From an uncultured Pelagibacteraceae bacterium (GTDB lineage: Bacteria; Pseudomonadota; Alphaproteobacteria; Pelagibacterales; AG-422-B15), in the NCBI GenBank assembly GCA_902564025.1, contig CACEZK010000011.1, positions 1-34,572 on the forward strand: a stretch of DNA of 34,572 nt, in the 5' to 3' direction. Of the stretch, positions 7,899 to 16,903 are shown one piece after another. The position numbers and the translations under genes are program-made. The notes below the pieces were generated by a model, which was not told the origin of the DNA, did no database searches, and saw only the letters and a list, made by a program, of their open reading frames with translations. Positions within the stretch are counted from its first letter, which is position 1. Each line of letters opens with the position of its first letter.

Positions 7899-8834
7899 TC
7901 AAGGTAGAGGATTAGACTCAAAACTATTATATAATTGTCTCAAATTTGAAACTTTTTGGATGTCTTTTCTCAGACTTTTCGTGCCAGATTCAATTGTTTC
8001 TGAATTGAAATCGATAATGCAGCTGCTAAAACTCTCACGATTTTTTAAACGGGAATAGTAGTCTCTTAAATTGTTTAATTTTTCGGTGAATAGCTCAACC
8101 AGATTAACCTCATCAAGTCTGTGCAATAATGTCATCCAGGTTATGTCTGCAATACTAAACTTATCTCCGTCAATCCAAATCTTGTTTTCTAAATGACCAT
8201 CTAACGATGTCAAATGTGATTTAAGATTCTCAAATGCCTTTATAGCAACTCTTTGATGTGGCGAATTTTTATTAAAGACTGAGTAGCCTAATAGTCGATA
8301 TAAAGTAAAATTAAGTGCTCTAAACTTTGAAGGGTGTTTTATAAAATAATTAAAAAATTTAAAGAAACTAATTTTTCTAAGCATAGAAACAAACAATGGT
8401 TGAGTAAGCAAAGATACGCAATTCCCTGCGTACTCTGTTATACCACTAACTGGGTCATCTCCAACTAAGGAACCTTTTTTATTCCAATAATCAACTGTTT
8501 CACTCTCTCCAAGTTTATTTGGAAAAGTTTCCATTAAATATCTTATTTGTTCGTGAGACTCATAAATAGGCTGATTGTTGTGCAATAGAACTGGCACAGT
8601 TGCTTTTGGATTAATTTTAAGAAAATCTTTTGATAAATTTTCACAATCTTTTGTCTCAATAATATGTATATGAACCGGCAAATAATCAATTTTATATTCC
8701 TCAAGACATATTCTTACTTTACGCGAGCAAAGTGAAAAGTTATTATGATAAAGAACCCATTCAGAATTTGAGTCTGATACTGTATATTCTTGTTTACCGG
8801 TAAGATCTTTTTTATTAGGAATCTTTTTCTTCAT
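7899..8834 (-). CDS. Glutathione S-transferase family protein
   Basis: A 311-residue GST-fold protein. The thioredoxin-like N-terminal domain begins after a short extension, with YHNNFSLCSRKVRICLEEYK (about 29-48). In this class the C-S-x-K-V-R segment holds the active Ser/Cys position. It is followed by NPKATVPVLL (cis-Pro loop) and YESHEQIRYLMETF, which contacts glutathione. The all-helical second domain carries IWIDGDKFSIADITWM (about 219-234), the usual GST N-capping box. It overlaps the CMD-family gene by 20 bases and belongs to the minus-strand catabolic set. Possible jobs are a glutathione-dependent isomerisation (maleylpyruvate or maleylacetoacetate type), ether cleavage or dehalogenation of an aromatic intermediate. 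Substrate unproven. Confidence 0.85.
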   Translation of the reverse strand: MKKKIPNKKDLTGKQEYTVSDSNSEWVLYHNNFSLCSRKVRICLEEYKIDYLPVHIHIIETKDCENLSKDFLKINPKATVPVLLHNNQPIYESHEQIRYLMETFPNKLGESETVDYWNKKGSLVGDDPVSGITEYAGNCVSLLTQPLFVSMLRKISFFKFFNYFIKHPSKFRALNFTLYRLLGYSVFNKNSPHQRVAIKAFENLKSHLTSLDGHLENKIWIDGDKFSIADITWMTLLHRLDEVNLVELFTEKLNNLRDYYSRLKNRESFSSCIIDFNSETIESGTKSLRKDIQKVSNLRQLYNSFESNPLP

Positions 8835-9186
8835 CCCATACTTTGTTTAGCAATTGACTTGCTGAAACTGCTGTGGGGAAACCACTATAGTGAGCAACAT
8901 GCAAAATCATTTCTTCAATTTTTTCTTTAGTTATTCCTAAATTTTTAGCCCCTCTTAAATGAGATTTTAATTCATTCTCTCTATTAAGTGCTACCAAAAC
9001 TGTGAGCGTAATCATGCTTCTTTCTTGAAGCGATAACTGCTCAGTTCGTGACCAGATTGTTCCATACAACATATCAATTATTTGCTTTAACAAATCTTTA
9101 GAGACAGGGGTTTCATCGTTTTTAAGTAAATCCATCTTCTTAAGGATTTCTAGTCCTTTTTTTCTATCTTGATCATCTAATGGCAT
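8815..9186 (-). CDS. Carboxymuconolactone decarboxylase family protein
   Basis: A 123-residue single-domain CMD/AhpD-like protein. The segment from WSRTEQLSLQERSMITLTVL through NELKSHLRGAKNLGITKEKI to the AHYSGFPTA stretch follows the PcaC pattern closely, including the His of KSHLRGA. The peroxidatic CxxC of AhpD is absent, so a decarboxylase or isomerase-like role on a lactone intermediate is more likely than peroxidase activity. The ATG at 9186 lies 30 bases after the flavin hydroxylase stop, and the end overlaps the GST gene by 20 bases, placing it firmly in the aromatic-type operon. PcaC acts in the beta-ketoadipate route, but no other pca gene is in view. Confidence 0.88.
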   Translation of the reverse strand: MPLDDQDRKKGLEILKKMDLLKNDETPVSKDLLKQIIDMLYGTIWSRTEQLSLQERSMITLTVLVALNRENELKSHLRGAKNLGITKEKIEEMILHVAHYSGFPTAVSASQLLNKVWDEEKDS

Positions 9187-9216
9187 TTTTATATTTTACT
9201 CCTTAATAACAGCGTT

Positions 9217-10827
9217 TCAATTAAATTCAATTTTCTCTCTAATATTTAACAATACATCGTTAATAATAGTTTCAAGACTATCGCTTTCGCCAAAGTTAAA
9301 TAAATCGAAAACATATTTATCTGGTCTTAAGATAACTCCAGAGCAATCAAACTTTTCACAGTAAATTTGTAAATCTTTATGAGTTTCTTCGCAAGCTATA
9401 TAGCCTTCATAGTTTGAATGGTCGTAATTACGAGTAATATTTATAATTTTAAAATTATGGCTTTTTAATAGTCCAAGTTTATCCTCTGAGATATTTTTAT
9501 TGCCTTCAAAATTATTTAAAATAATACCAAAATTTTTTTCAAGCACATTATCTGTACCAAGTATCCTGCCATCATGAAGACGAACATTAATCTCATTGAA
9601 GTAATATCTCTCTATAGAAACATTCTTAATTTTAGGCATTTTATGAGCGCCAGGTCCTAGACGGTTTCCATTTAAAACAGGAAATATATTTTCCTTACCT
9701 CTTAAATAACTTTGTGTTCTTAGCAATGCATTCCTAATAAATGCTTTAAATTTACTTTTAGCATTAATAATTCCTCCCATTTTGATTGCCCCTCTAGTAA
9801 TTCGGGCAACGTGCGGCCTTCTTTCTGATTGGTAGGTACCTAATATTTGAGGTGAGTAAAGTCCCTTTAGTACTCCATTAATTTTCCACAATATATTTTC
9901 AGCATCCCTGCATCCAGAATTCATTCCTTGACCCATAAAAGGAGGCATTTGATGTGCAGCGTCACCGAGTAGAAAAATATTTTCATTTTGCCATTTAACA
10001 GCATCAGCTGCATGAAATGAGTAAACTGCTGTCCTACTAAATTCAACTTCATTATCTCCGATCCACTGGTCTATGTATTTTCTAAAAACTTCTTCTTTTT
10101 GAATTTCATCAACAGTATCACCTGGCATAAAGGCTATTTCAAATCTAAAGCAATCATCAACTCCTTGAATAATTGTAGTTGGTCGTATCGGATTACAATA
10201 TTGAATCGCATCGATATCTGTAAAACAGTCAAATTTACTTTTAGTATACCCATCTACCACCATCCAGGTCTCATCAGCATCTAAACTTTTAAGTTCAATA
10301 TTGTTGAGCTTTCGAATTGTACTATTTGCTCCATCGCACGCCAAAAGATACTTACTGTTTGTTTTAAACTCTTCCCCAGTCTCAATATTTTTGTAGGAAC
10401 AATTCACAACGCCATCTGATTGATCAACGCTTAAAATTTCATTACCTGTTCTAATAGTATTAGTCTGATATTTTTTTGCATTTTCTCTATGCGCCTGATC
10501 AAATTGTGGTTGGTGAATGAATAGTATTGAATGTTGATAATTATATGTATCAAAACCATCCATCGTAATTTTTAAAATTGATCTTTTCTTAGCATCTTTG
10601 TTATCAACACCTCTAATTTTTCTTGTTTTTACTTCAGTTAGAAAGTTACAATGAGCCATTGCTCGTTGGCATTCAGCATCCCATGTAATTGCTCTGGGCA
10701 AGGGGAACGTATCTTTTTCCTTATCTAAAATTAACGCTTTAATTCCATAATACCCTAGCAAGTTTGCGCAAGTTTCACCCACTGGTCCATAACCGGCTAC
10801 TATGACATCATATTCAGTATCACTCAC
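9217..10827 (-). CDS. MhpA-like FAD-dependent aromatic hydroxylase
   Basis: A 536-residue flavoprotein monooxygenase of the PheA/TfdB/MhpA group, which adds a hydroxyl to a phenolic ring using NAD(P)H and O2. Visible motifs are the FAD GYGPVG (12-17), the PLPRAITWDAE region that follows the first strand as in MhpA, the LACDGANSTIR DG-motif and the second FAD motif FLLGDAAHQMPPFMGQGMN, which is close to that of 3-(3-hydroxyphenyl)propionate hydroxylase. A thioredoxin-like C-terminal domain follows. The start is GTG at 10827, five bases after the FAH-family stop, so the genes are tightly coupled. The likely product is a catechol or hydroxyquinol that the divergent VOC protein could cleave. Exact substrate unknown. 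Confidence 0.9.
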   Translation of the reverse strand: MSDTEYDVIVAGYGPVGETCANLLGYYGIKALILDKEKDTFPLPRAITWDAECQRAMAHCNFLTEVKTRKIRGVDNKDAKKRSILKITMDGFDTYNYQHSILFIHQPQFDQAHRENAKKYQTNTIRTGNEILSVDQSDGVVNCSYKNIETGEEFKTNSKYLLACDGANSTIRKLNNIELKSLDADETWMVVDGYTKSKFDCFTDIDAIQYCNPIRPTTIIQGVDDCFRFEIAFMPGDTVDEIQKEEVFRKYIDQWIGDNEVEFSRTAVYSFHAADAVKWQNENIFLLGDAAHQMPPFMGQGMNSGCRDAENILWKINGVLKGLYSPQILGTYQSERRPHVARITRGAIKMGGIINAKSKFKAFIRNALLRTQSYLRGKENIFPVLNGNRLGPGAHKMPKIKNVSIERYYFNEINVRLHDGRILGTDNVLEKNFGIILNNFEGNKNISEDKLGLLKSHNFKIINITRNYDHSNYEGYIACEETHKDLQIYCEKFDCSGVILRPDKYVFDLFNFGESDSLETIINDVLLNIREKIEFN

Positions 10828-10832
10828 GCGAC

Positions 10833-11726
10833 TTAGTATGCAGGTGTATCTTCTGGCTCTTCAATAACTTTATTATTAATGAATCCCAGTTTTTCAATTT
10901 CAATTTTAATTTCGTCACCTGCTTTAAGCCAATTTCTTGTCGTCACTGCAGAACCAGCCGGTGTACCGGTTGGTATCAAGTCTCCAGGTTCTAGCGTAAA
11001 AGCAGTTGATAAGTACTCAACTAATGTAAAACAGTCAAAAATTAAATTACTTGTCGAAGCTGATTGCCTTAATTCTCCATTTACATATGTTTCAAGCTTT
11101 AGGTCATGTGGATTGCCAACTTCATCACTGGTTACAATATAGGGACCAAATGGACAATGGGTATCCCATGACTTTCCCATAGTCATTGTCATAGGAGGAC
11201 CACGCATCTGCCAATCTCTGATTGTAACGTCGTTAACGACTGTATAGCCGTAAATAACTCCAGCTGCTTTGTCATAAGGTACATGACGACATTTTTTTCC
11301 AATAATGAAACCAAGTTCGCCTTCATAATCTAAAAATTCTGAAGCACGAGGCCGATGAACATCATCGTATGGACCGTTAACAGAACTATTTTGCTTATTA
11401 AATATATTTGGATATTTTTCTTGAGCTTTACCTATTGTTTTTGCAGCTGTTTGCGCAACTTCATCTTGATGTTCTTTGTAGTTCAATCCAACCGCCAGAA
11501 TTTTACTTGGTTTTGTAATAGGAGCTTTTAAATGTACTTTGCTTAACTCAATTTTAATTTCACTATTATCAATAAGGTTTTTTGCAGTATCTAGACCCTG
11601 ATCTCCAAGAGCGATAAAATCTATCATGTTGTTGGGTAATGAACTATTTGAGAAATCCACTACGTGGTCTCCATTTATTGCGCCTATGGATGTAGTGCCA
11701 TTAAATGTAAAAGTAACTAATTTCAT
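10833..11726 (-). CDS. Fumarylacetoacetate hydrolase (FAH) family protein
   Basis: A 297-residue FAH/HpcE-type enzyme, which hydrolyses, isomerises or decarboxylates beta-diketo acids formed by ring cleavage. The family signature is clear: AVGLNYKEHQDE (78-89, with H86), the metal-binding EFLDYEGELGF (130-140, E135 and E137) and D166 in VVNDVTIRDWQ, then GKSWDTHCPFGPYI (184-197) and GTPAGSAV near the C-terminus. The length is normal. It is the first gene of the minus-strand catabolic operon; its ATG lies 74 bases from the divergent sulfatase start, so the two transcripts share a promoter region. A role downstream of ring cleavage (fumarylpyruvate-type or HpcE-type chemistry) is inferred. Confidence 0.92.
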   Translation of the reverse strand: MKLVTFTFNGTTSIGAINGDHVVDFSNSSLPNNMIDFIALGDQGLDTAKNLIDNSEIKIELSKVHLKAPITKPSKILAVGLNYKEHQDEVAQTAAKTIGKAQEKYPNIFNKQNSSVNGPYDDVHRPRASEFLDYEGELGFIIGKKCRHVPYDKAAGVIYGYTVVNDVTIRDWQMRGPPMTMTMGKSWDTHCPFGPYIVTSDEVGNPHDLKLETYVNGELRQSASTSNLIFDCFTLVEYLSTAFTLEPGDLIPTGTPAGSAVTTRNWLKAGDEIKIEIEKLGFINNKVIEEPEDTPAY

Positions 11727-11759
11727 AAAACTGAGTCAATAAATATCTAAAAGCTGGAT

Positions 11760-11788
11760 TTGTAACAAGTTTAAATAATGTATATTAT
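11760..11788 (+). promoter_or_regulatory. Candidate promoter for the sulfatase operon
   Basis: TTGTAA (11760-11765), a 17-base spacer and TATTAT (11783-11788) resemble a sigma-70 promoter. The -10 box ends 12 bases before the sulfatase ATG, and no ribosome-binding sequence precedes that ATG, so the transcript would have almost no leader. The region is AT-rich and the match is modest. Confidence 0.3.
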
Positions 11789-11800
11789 TTTATCATATAT

Positions 11801-13504
11801 ATGAAGAAATCTATATCAAGACGATCTTTTATTAAAAAGTCTGCAGCTTCAATTGCCCTAGGTGGTCTTGCATCGATTTTACATTTACAAAACGCGCCAG
11901 CCTATATTAAGCCTAAGAATTATAATATTTTATTAATATTAAATGATCAGGAGCGGGCATGGCCGTATATTCCGAAAAGCATTGATTTGCCTGCGCGCAG
12001 ATACTTGGAGAATGTCTCAACCTATTTTAATAGATCCTATACCTCAACGCCAATATGTTCACCTGCTCGTAGCTCTGTTTATACAGGGCAACATGTTCAA
12101 TTTACTGGTGTATGGGATAATACTGTAACCCCTTGGGTTCCTGGTTTATATGATAATGTAAATACAATAGGTCATCTTTTAAAAAATCAAGGCTACGAAA
12201 CAGGTTATTTTGGTAAATGGCACTTAACAAATATTACTGAGAGTAACGTAAATGAAAACGCCCTTGGATACGACGGTATGCAAAAAATGTTTTCAAAATA
12301 TGGTTTTGATAATTCAGATCAACCTGGTGAGCGAGATTTAGGGCAGGGAGGTTTTAAATTTGATGGATTGACTGCCGAGTCTGCATCAAATTTTATTAAA
12401 GATAAAAAAGGAGATGAAAAACCTTGGTCTGCATTTGTAAATTTTGTTAACCCTCACGATATAATGTTTTTCAGAGCATCTTCTGAAATATTGGGTACAG
12501 GATTTGTTGGCGAAAATCAAAAATTTGCACCAGAGGATCCATTATATAAAAAAGAACACGATTTTGATTTTCCTAAAAATTTTGGTCCTAGGTTCTTAGA
12601 TGAGGGTAATTATGGACTTGAAATCATGAACACGGTTTATGGAGAAATTCCATACGATAGACCAAATTTATGGAGGAGATTTTGTAATTATTATTTTAAT
12701 TGTTTACGTGACGTTGACAGACATATGTTGAAACTTATTCATTCCTTAAAAGAAACTGGTCAACTAGACAATACAATCATCTTCATGATCTCTGATCATG
12801 GAGAAATGCTTGGACAACAAGGAGCGAGAGGGAAAATAGTTCCTTGGGAGGAGTCTATCAGAGTTCCTACACTTGTTAGTCATCCAGACTTAAAAGAAAA
12901 AAAATTATGTAACTCAGTAATATCAAACATTGATATCGTTCCAACATTATTAGAGTTTACAGGTCTTAGTAAATCAGAACTAAGGAATAAATACCCTGAA
13001 TTAAAAGGTAACAGCTATGCCGATCTTGTTGAAAATGTGGACTATGACAATATACGCGACGAAGAAGGCCATCTAATTCATGGAGTTCAAATTATCCCAA
13101 CAGTTTTTGAAGTTGCAGAAAAATTTCGACATACAGCTCTTGCGGATGGCTTTTTAGCTAAGACAAAAGCATTCATGTCTGAGGGTAAATTTTTACCAGA
13201 TTTTACACCACCTCTTAATTACAAAGGTGTAGTAGATAAAAAGTATAAATTTGTTAGATCTTTCTCGCCTCGTAAAAATAATATACCTGCAAACTATGAT
13301 GAATTGAACAAACACAATGCAGACTATCAATTATATGATTTAGAAAATGATCCATTTGAAATGAATGATTTAGCACAAGATGAAAATAATAGAAAATTAT
13401 TAATGTCTATGAATGATAAATGCAATAGACTAGCTGATAAGGAGATTGGTTTAGAAAATCATGTGACTCACTTGCCTGGCCCTGATTGGTTTTGGACTGC
13501 TTAA
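11801..13504 (+). CDS. Tat-exported type I sulfatase (arylsulfatase-like)
   Basis: A 567-residue sulfatase that removes sulfate from an ester. The N-terminus has a twin-arginine signal (SRRSFIKKS, 6-14, then a hydrophobic run to about 33), so it is exported folded to the periplasm. The catalytic box is CSPAR (C86-R90); the cysteine must be converted to formylglycine. Other active-site positions are N-D-Q at 48-50, K139 and H141 in GYFGKWHL, H219 in NPHD, and D332-H333 in SDHGEM. The C-terminal LYDLENDPFEMNDLA is typical of the family. No formylglycine-generating enzyme is in the window. It starts the plus-strand unit divergent from the aromatic genes, and the VOC gene follows within three bases, suggesting an aryl-sulfate substrate. 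This is inference; sugar or choline sulfates are alternatives. Confidence 0.93.
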   Translation: MKKSISRRSFIKKSAASIALGGLASILHLQNAPAYIKPKNYNILLILNDQERAWPYIPKSIDLPARRYLENVSTYFNRSYTSTPICSPARSSVYTGQHVQFTGVWDNTVTPWVPGLYDNVNTIGHLLKNQGYETGYFGKWHLTNITESNVNENALGYDGMQKMFSKYGFDNSDQPGERDLGQGGFKFDGLTAESASNFIKDKKGDEKPWSAFVNFVNPHDIMFFRASSEILGTGFVGENQKFAPEDPLYKKEHDFDFPKNFGPRFLDEGNYGLEIMNTVYGEIPYDRPNLWRRFCNYYFNCLRDVDRHMLKLIHSLKETGQLDNTIIFMISDHGEMLGQQGARGKIVPWEESIRVPTLVSHPDLKEKKLCNSVISNIDIVPTLLEFTGLSKSELRNKYPELKGNSYADLVENVDYDNIRDEEGHLIHGVQIIPTVFEVAEKFRHTALADGFLAKTKAFMSEGKFLPDFTPPLNYKGVVDKKYKFVRSFSPRKNNIPANYDELNKHNADYQLYDLENDPFEMNDLAQDENNRKLLMSMNDKCNRLADKEIGLENHVTHLPGPDWFWTA

Positions 13505-13507
13505 TTT

Positions 13508-14200
13508 ATGAAAGATGATGTAATACTAAATTTTGATTTATATAAAAGATATAAATCAGATTATGCCCCTGATAGTTTTCACCATGTTGCATTTAAAACT
13601 CAAAATTATGATGCAATGGTCGATTTTTATGAGAAACTTTTTGGATGTAAGCCAATGTATAAAAGTAATGATATTGCTTTTTTGGCTTTTGATGAAGAGC
13701 ATCACCGTATTGCAATTGCGAATACTGAGCCAGGAGTAAAGAAATTAGGTCTTATTCCTAAGATTATATTAGCTCTAAGAAATTGGCTTAATAAAAACAT
13801 GCCATCAACTATTGGATTGGACCATATTTCTTATTGCCTTAACCCAATCGATAAATGGTTTGATTTTTATCATAAGGCAAAAGATAGAGGTCTTGAGCCT
13901 TACTGGACAATCAACCATGGATGGATAACGGGTATGTACTACAAGGATCCAGACGGTAATCTTGTAGAATTATTTTTTGAGCATTGGATAAATGATGAAG
14001 AATATAAAAATGAAATTTCTGCTAGAGGTTTTCCTGAAGAGCCAGTAGGTACGAATATGGATATCGATATACTCTATCAAATGTATAAAAACGGTGAGTC
14101 ATTAAAAAATCTAACAAAAAAAGGAAACACAGTTCCAGAGGGCAAGAAGCCGGTTGCAGGAATTCAGGCCGCTATCAATATGCGTAAAAAATTTAAATAA
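13508..14200 (+). CDS. VOC-superfamily protein, extradiol-dioxygenase-like
   Basis: A 230-residue glyoxalase/bleomycin-resistance/extradiol dioxygenase (VOC) protein. It contains one pair of beta-alpha-beta modules: [20 protein letters not shown] (about 23-42) and GLDHISYCL (about 101-109), with [12 protein letters not shown] (about 151-162) closing the second. The metal triad would be His (HHVAF), His (LDHIS) and Glu (VELFF), as in type I extradiol dioxygenases. A C-terminal extension with [14 protein letters not shown] resembles one that I recall from annotated biphenyl-diol dioxygenase-like proteins. It lies three bases after the sulfatase stop and just before a membrane protein gene. Ring cleavage of a catechol is the favoured role; a glyoxalase or isomerase function cannot be excluded. 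Confidence 0.85.
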   Translation: MKDDVILNFDLYKRYKSDYAPDSFHHVAFKTQNYDAMVDFYEKLFGCKPMYKSNDIAFLAFDEEHHRIAIANTEPGVKKLGLIPKIILALRNWLNKNMPSTIGLDHISYCLNPIDKWFDFYHKAKDRGLEPYWTINHGWITGMYYKDPDGNLVELFFEHWINDEEYKNEISARGFPEEPVGTNMDIDILYQMYKNGESLKNLTKKGNTVPEGKKPVAGIQAAINMRKKFK

Positions 14201-14204
14201 ATAT

Positions 14205-14720
14205 ATGGATCTTTACGATCAAAATTTTATTCCAAGAATAATTTTTACTGTCATAACGGTTATATTAACGATTGGACCCACTATTGCTGATTTCAATAAA
14301 ACGCATGCAACTCATCCTGATTGGACAGGACATGCTCGCTTTCATGTTGTATGGCAAGTTTTAGGTTTTTATCCAATAATGATATTAAATTTAATTGTTC
14401 TATGGATCAATATTTCAAACTTTTACTATCCATATCAGTTATTCTTTTGGCTTTTATGGTATGTTGGCTTTGTAGGTTCTTTTTTGATCACATTATTAAG
14501 CATGCCATTATTTAAAGGCAAACTGTCTGACCCTGGAGGAAGAACACCTTTTTTTTATACATTTGGAAGGAAATTTAAATTTTTACCTGGTAAGGATAAA
14601 CACTTACCCTTCAAGATAAATGGAGAAGTGAAGACCTATAAAGTAGATGAAAACTTGCACAATTTAGTTTTACCTTCAATAATTGTCATTATAACTTCTA
14701 TTTATTTCATAGTTCTATAA
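14205..14720 (+). CDS. Four-helix membrane protein of unknown function
   Basis: A 171-residue inner-membrane protein starting at the ATG four bases after the VOC stop; an in-frame upstream start at 14154 would lie inside the VOC gene and is not needed. Four hydrophobic helices are visible: [60 protein letters not shown] and [12 protein letters not shown] at the C-terminus. Between helices 1 and 2 a [11 protein letters not shown] motif supplies three histidines at the membrane face, a pattern that recalls the DUF6640 family (from memory). Histidines so placed could bind metal or haem. Function unknown; context suggests it serves the sulfatase/VOC unit. Confidence 0.75.
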   Translation: MDLYDQNFIPRIIFTVITVILTIGPTIADFNKTHATHPDWTGHARFHVVWQVLGFYPIMILNLIVLWINISNFYYPYQLFFWLLWYVGFVGSFLITLLSMPLFKGKLSDPGGRTPFFYTFGRKFKFLPGKDKHLPFKINGEVKTYKVDENLHNLVLPSIIVIITSIYFIVL

Positions 14721-14732
14721 AAGAGCATATTC

Positions 14733-15353
14733 ATGATTGAATATTTTTTTCCATTATTATTGCTATGCGTCATTCAATCTGGCACTCCAGGCCCAAACAA
14801 TATCATGCTTACAGCTTCAGGAAAAAACTTTGGTTATGTAAAAACAATTCCTCATATGGCAGGTGTTGTCTTTGGGTTCTTAACTTTATTAATTGTGATG
14901 GGATTGGGATTAATATCTATTTTTACGAGCTACCCAATAGCACAAACCATTTTGCAAATACTAGGCTCGTTATATTTACTGTACTTGTCTTATAGAATTT
15001 ATTTTACTTATAGTTCTGATAATGACGATCGATCAAAGCCAATAACATTTATAGAGTCATCTCTTTTTCAATATGTAAATCCAAAGGGTGTTATGATGGC
15101 AATAACGACTATTTCTATTTATACGGACTATAAAAACTTTGAGTTTATAGATAGTTTTCTTGATGGAATGGTTTTTGTACTTTTGGGATTTACCATATCT
15201 AATACTTTTTCAGTTCTCACTTGGACATCAGTCGGAGTTTTTTTAAATAATTTCATAAAGTCGAAGGCTGCAATTAGAAATTTTAATGGCTTAATGGCAA
15301 CTTTACTTGTTTTAACAGTTATATGGATTAATTATGAGTTCTATGGATCTTAA
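14733..15353 (+). CDS. LysE/RhtB-family exporter
   Basis: A 206-residue inner-membrane protein with about six helices. The N-terminal signature SGTPGPNNIMLTASGKNFGY (about 16-35) is diagnostic of the LysE/RhtB amino-acid and small-metabolite exporters, and NPKGVMMAI (about 112-120) is the family's second conserved block. It starts 12 bases after the four-helix protein and overlaps the YhhQ-like gene by 20 bases. Substrates in this family range from homoserine and threonine to cysteine and azetidine; none can be deduced here. In this setting it might relieve build-up of an amino acid or a pathway product. Confidence 0.9.
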   Translation: MIEYFFPLLLLCVIQSGTPGPNNIMLTASGKNFGYVKTIPHMAGVVFGFLTLLIVMGLGLISIFTSYPIAQTILQILGSLYLLYLSYRIYFTYSSDNDDRSKPITFIESSLFQYVNPKGVMMAITTISIYTDYKNFEFIDSFLDGMVFVLLGFTISNTFSVLTWTSVGVFLNNFIKSKAAIRNFNGLMATLLVLTVIWINYEFYGS

Positions 15354-15936
15354 AAGAAAATTAATAACTTATTTAGTTTTAGGACACTGCTTTATCATTG
15401 CTATATCAAATTATTTAGTGCAATTCCCGATAAATATATTTGGTTTGGATTATACAATCGGTACATTCACTTTCCCAATAATTGTATTGGCAACAGATTT
15501 AACTGTACGACTTTCAAATGCAAGAAATGCACGTAAAGTTATTGGCTTTGCCTTCATTCCCGCTTTCATAATTTCATATATATTTGCTGACTTTAGAATA
15601 GCTATTGCATCTGTTTTAGCTTATTTAATTGGGCAGTTACTTGATGTGTTTGTATTCTCAAAAGTAAGGGACAGAGTAGGTGATAATGGGTTAAATTTGA
15701 GTTCTTATTGGTATCTTGCGCCTGTTGTAAGTACCTTTTTTGCTCAACTAATTGATACATATCTATTTTATGGTGTAGCATTCTATAATTCTACAGATGA
15801 CTTCATGCGCGATAATTGGGATCTGATAGCATTTAATGATTTCATTCTAAAGTTAGTGGTTTGCTATCTAGCATTTTTACCAATTTATGTTTTAATTCTT
15901 AATAGAACTTTTAATTATATAAGAACACGCACTTAG
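15334..15936 (+). CDS. YhhQ-like queuosine-precursor (VUT family) transporter
   Basis: A 200-residue membrane protein with about six helices. GTFTFPIIVLATDLTVRLSN (about 43-62) and ADFRIAIASVLAYLIGQLLDV (about 86-106), with NLSSYWYLAPVVSTFFAQLI further on, match the VUT/YhhQ family that imports preQ0/preQ1 for queuosine in tRNA. A second in-frame ATG at 15343 is an alternative start. The first 20 bases overlap the LysE gene. Nothing in the neighbourhood concerns tRNA modification, so it may simply be carried along in a tight transcript. The family call rests on recalled motifs. Confidence 0.83.
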   Translation: MSSMDLKRKLITYLVLGHCFIIAISNYLVQFPINIFGLDYTIGTFTFPIIVLATDLTVRLSNARNARKVIGFAFIPAFIISYIFADFRIAIASVLAYLIGQLLDVFVFSKVRDRVGDNGLNLSSYWYLAPVVSTFFAQLIDTYLFYGVAFYNSTDDFMRDNWDLIAFNDFILKLVVCYLAFLPIYVLILNRTFNYIRTRT

Positions 15937-15940
15937 AATA

Positions 15941-16903
15941 ATGATATTTACTTCTATTACATCTGAAGCTTTTGATCATAAAAATATCCCAAATGACATT
16001 CATGAAATGAATGATCATATAAAAAACTTACTAGTCAACGCACCTCCATCACATGAAATACCATTTGATGTCTTGCAGGAAATAAGAAGACAAGGCGGTG
16101 GTTTACTTGCATTTCAGCCATACTCTGATCGTGCCGAAAATAGACAAGTAGGTGATGGTGACCAGAAAGTAACGATACGAATATTCAATCATGATAGTCC
16201 TGATTTTATCTATATGCATATTCACGGCGGTGGTCACTGTATCGGTGCCGCAGATATGCAAGACCAATCTTTAGAAAAAATTTCAAAAGATCTTAATTGT
16301 GTTGTTGTAAGTGTGGAATATCGTCTTGCGCCAACCAATCCTTATCCAGCCGCTCCAGATGATTGTGAAACAGCTGCTACTTGGTTAATAGAAAATTCAA
16401 AAAAGGAATTCAATACTGAAAAGATTATAATTGGTGGCGAATCGGCTGGCGCCAACTTATCAGCTGTTACATTGTTGAGATTGAAGAGTAAAGGGCTGCT
16501 AGAAACTATTAAAGGTGCAAACCTCATTTATGGATCTTATGACGCTCGTCTAACTCCAAGCGCAATCAGACAAGAAGGTTCTGATGAGATTTTCTTATTA
16601 TCATATGCCATGATTAGAAAATTTAGGGACTCATATTTTCAGGGAGATGAAGACAAAAGTTTACCAGACGTTTCTCCTATACAAGGTGATTTAAGCGGAA
16701 TGCCTCCAGCACTATTTACAGTCGGAACAAGAGATTTATTGCTTGACGACTCATTATTTATGTTTGGTCGATGGCTAAGTTATGGTTCTAATGCTGAGAT
16801 TATAATTGTACCTGGAGCAGATCATGCATTTAATGCATTTCCATCAGAAACAACTACCTTGGTTGAAAATAAGATTAACGAGTTTTTGCAATCAGTTCTC
16901 TAA
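15941..16903 (+). CDS. Alpha/beta hydrolase, hormone-sensitive-lipase type esterase
   Basis: A 320-residue carboxylesterase. The oxyanion-hole HGGG is at 95-98, the nucleophile Ser168 in GGESAG (165-170), the acid Asp265 in GTRDLLLDDS and the base His295 in GADHAFNAF, in the order expected for the HSL (family IV) esterases. VEYRLAPTNPYPAAPDD (125-141) is another hallmark. No signal peptide, so it is cytoplasmic. It starts four bases after the YhhQ-like stop and its end overlaps the convergent patatin gene by 12 bases. It could hydrolyse short esters or act on ring-cleavage products of the catabolic genes nearby; the substrate is not evident. Confidence 0.93.
   Translation: MIFTSITSEAFDHKNIPNDIHEMNDHIKNLLVNAPPSHEIPFDVLQEIRRQGGGLLAFQPYSDRAENRQVGDGDQKVTIRIFNHDSPDFIYMHIHGGGHCIGAADMQDQSLEKISKDLNCVVVSVEYRLAPTNPYPAAPDDCETAATWLIENSKKEFNTEKIIIGGESAGANLSAVTLLRLKSKGLLETIKGANLIYGSYDARLTPSAIRQEGSDEIFLLSYAMIRKFRDSYFQGDEDKSLPDVSPIQGDLSGMPPALFTVGTRDLLLDDSLFMFGRWLSYGSNAEIIIVPGADHAFNAFPSETTTLVENKINEFLQSVL

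Noticed and set aside
14154..14204. Upstream start for the four-helix membrane protein
   Set aside because: It would overlap the VOC gene and add residues without hydrophobic or conserved character; the ATG at 14205 directly follows the VOC stop.
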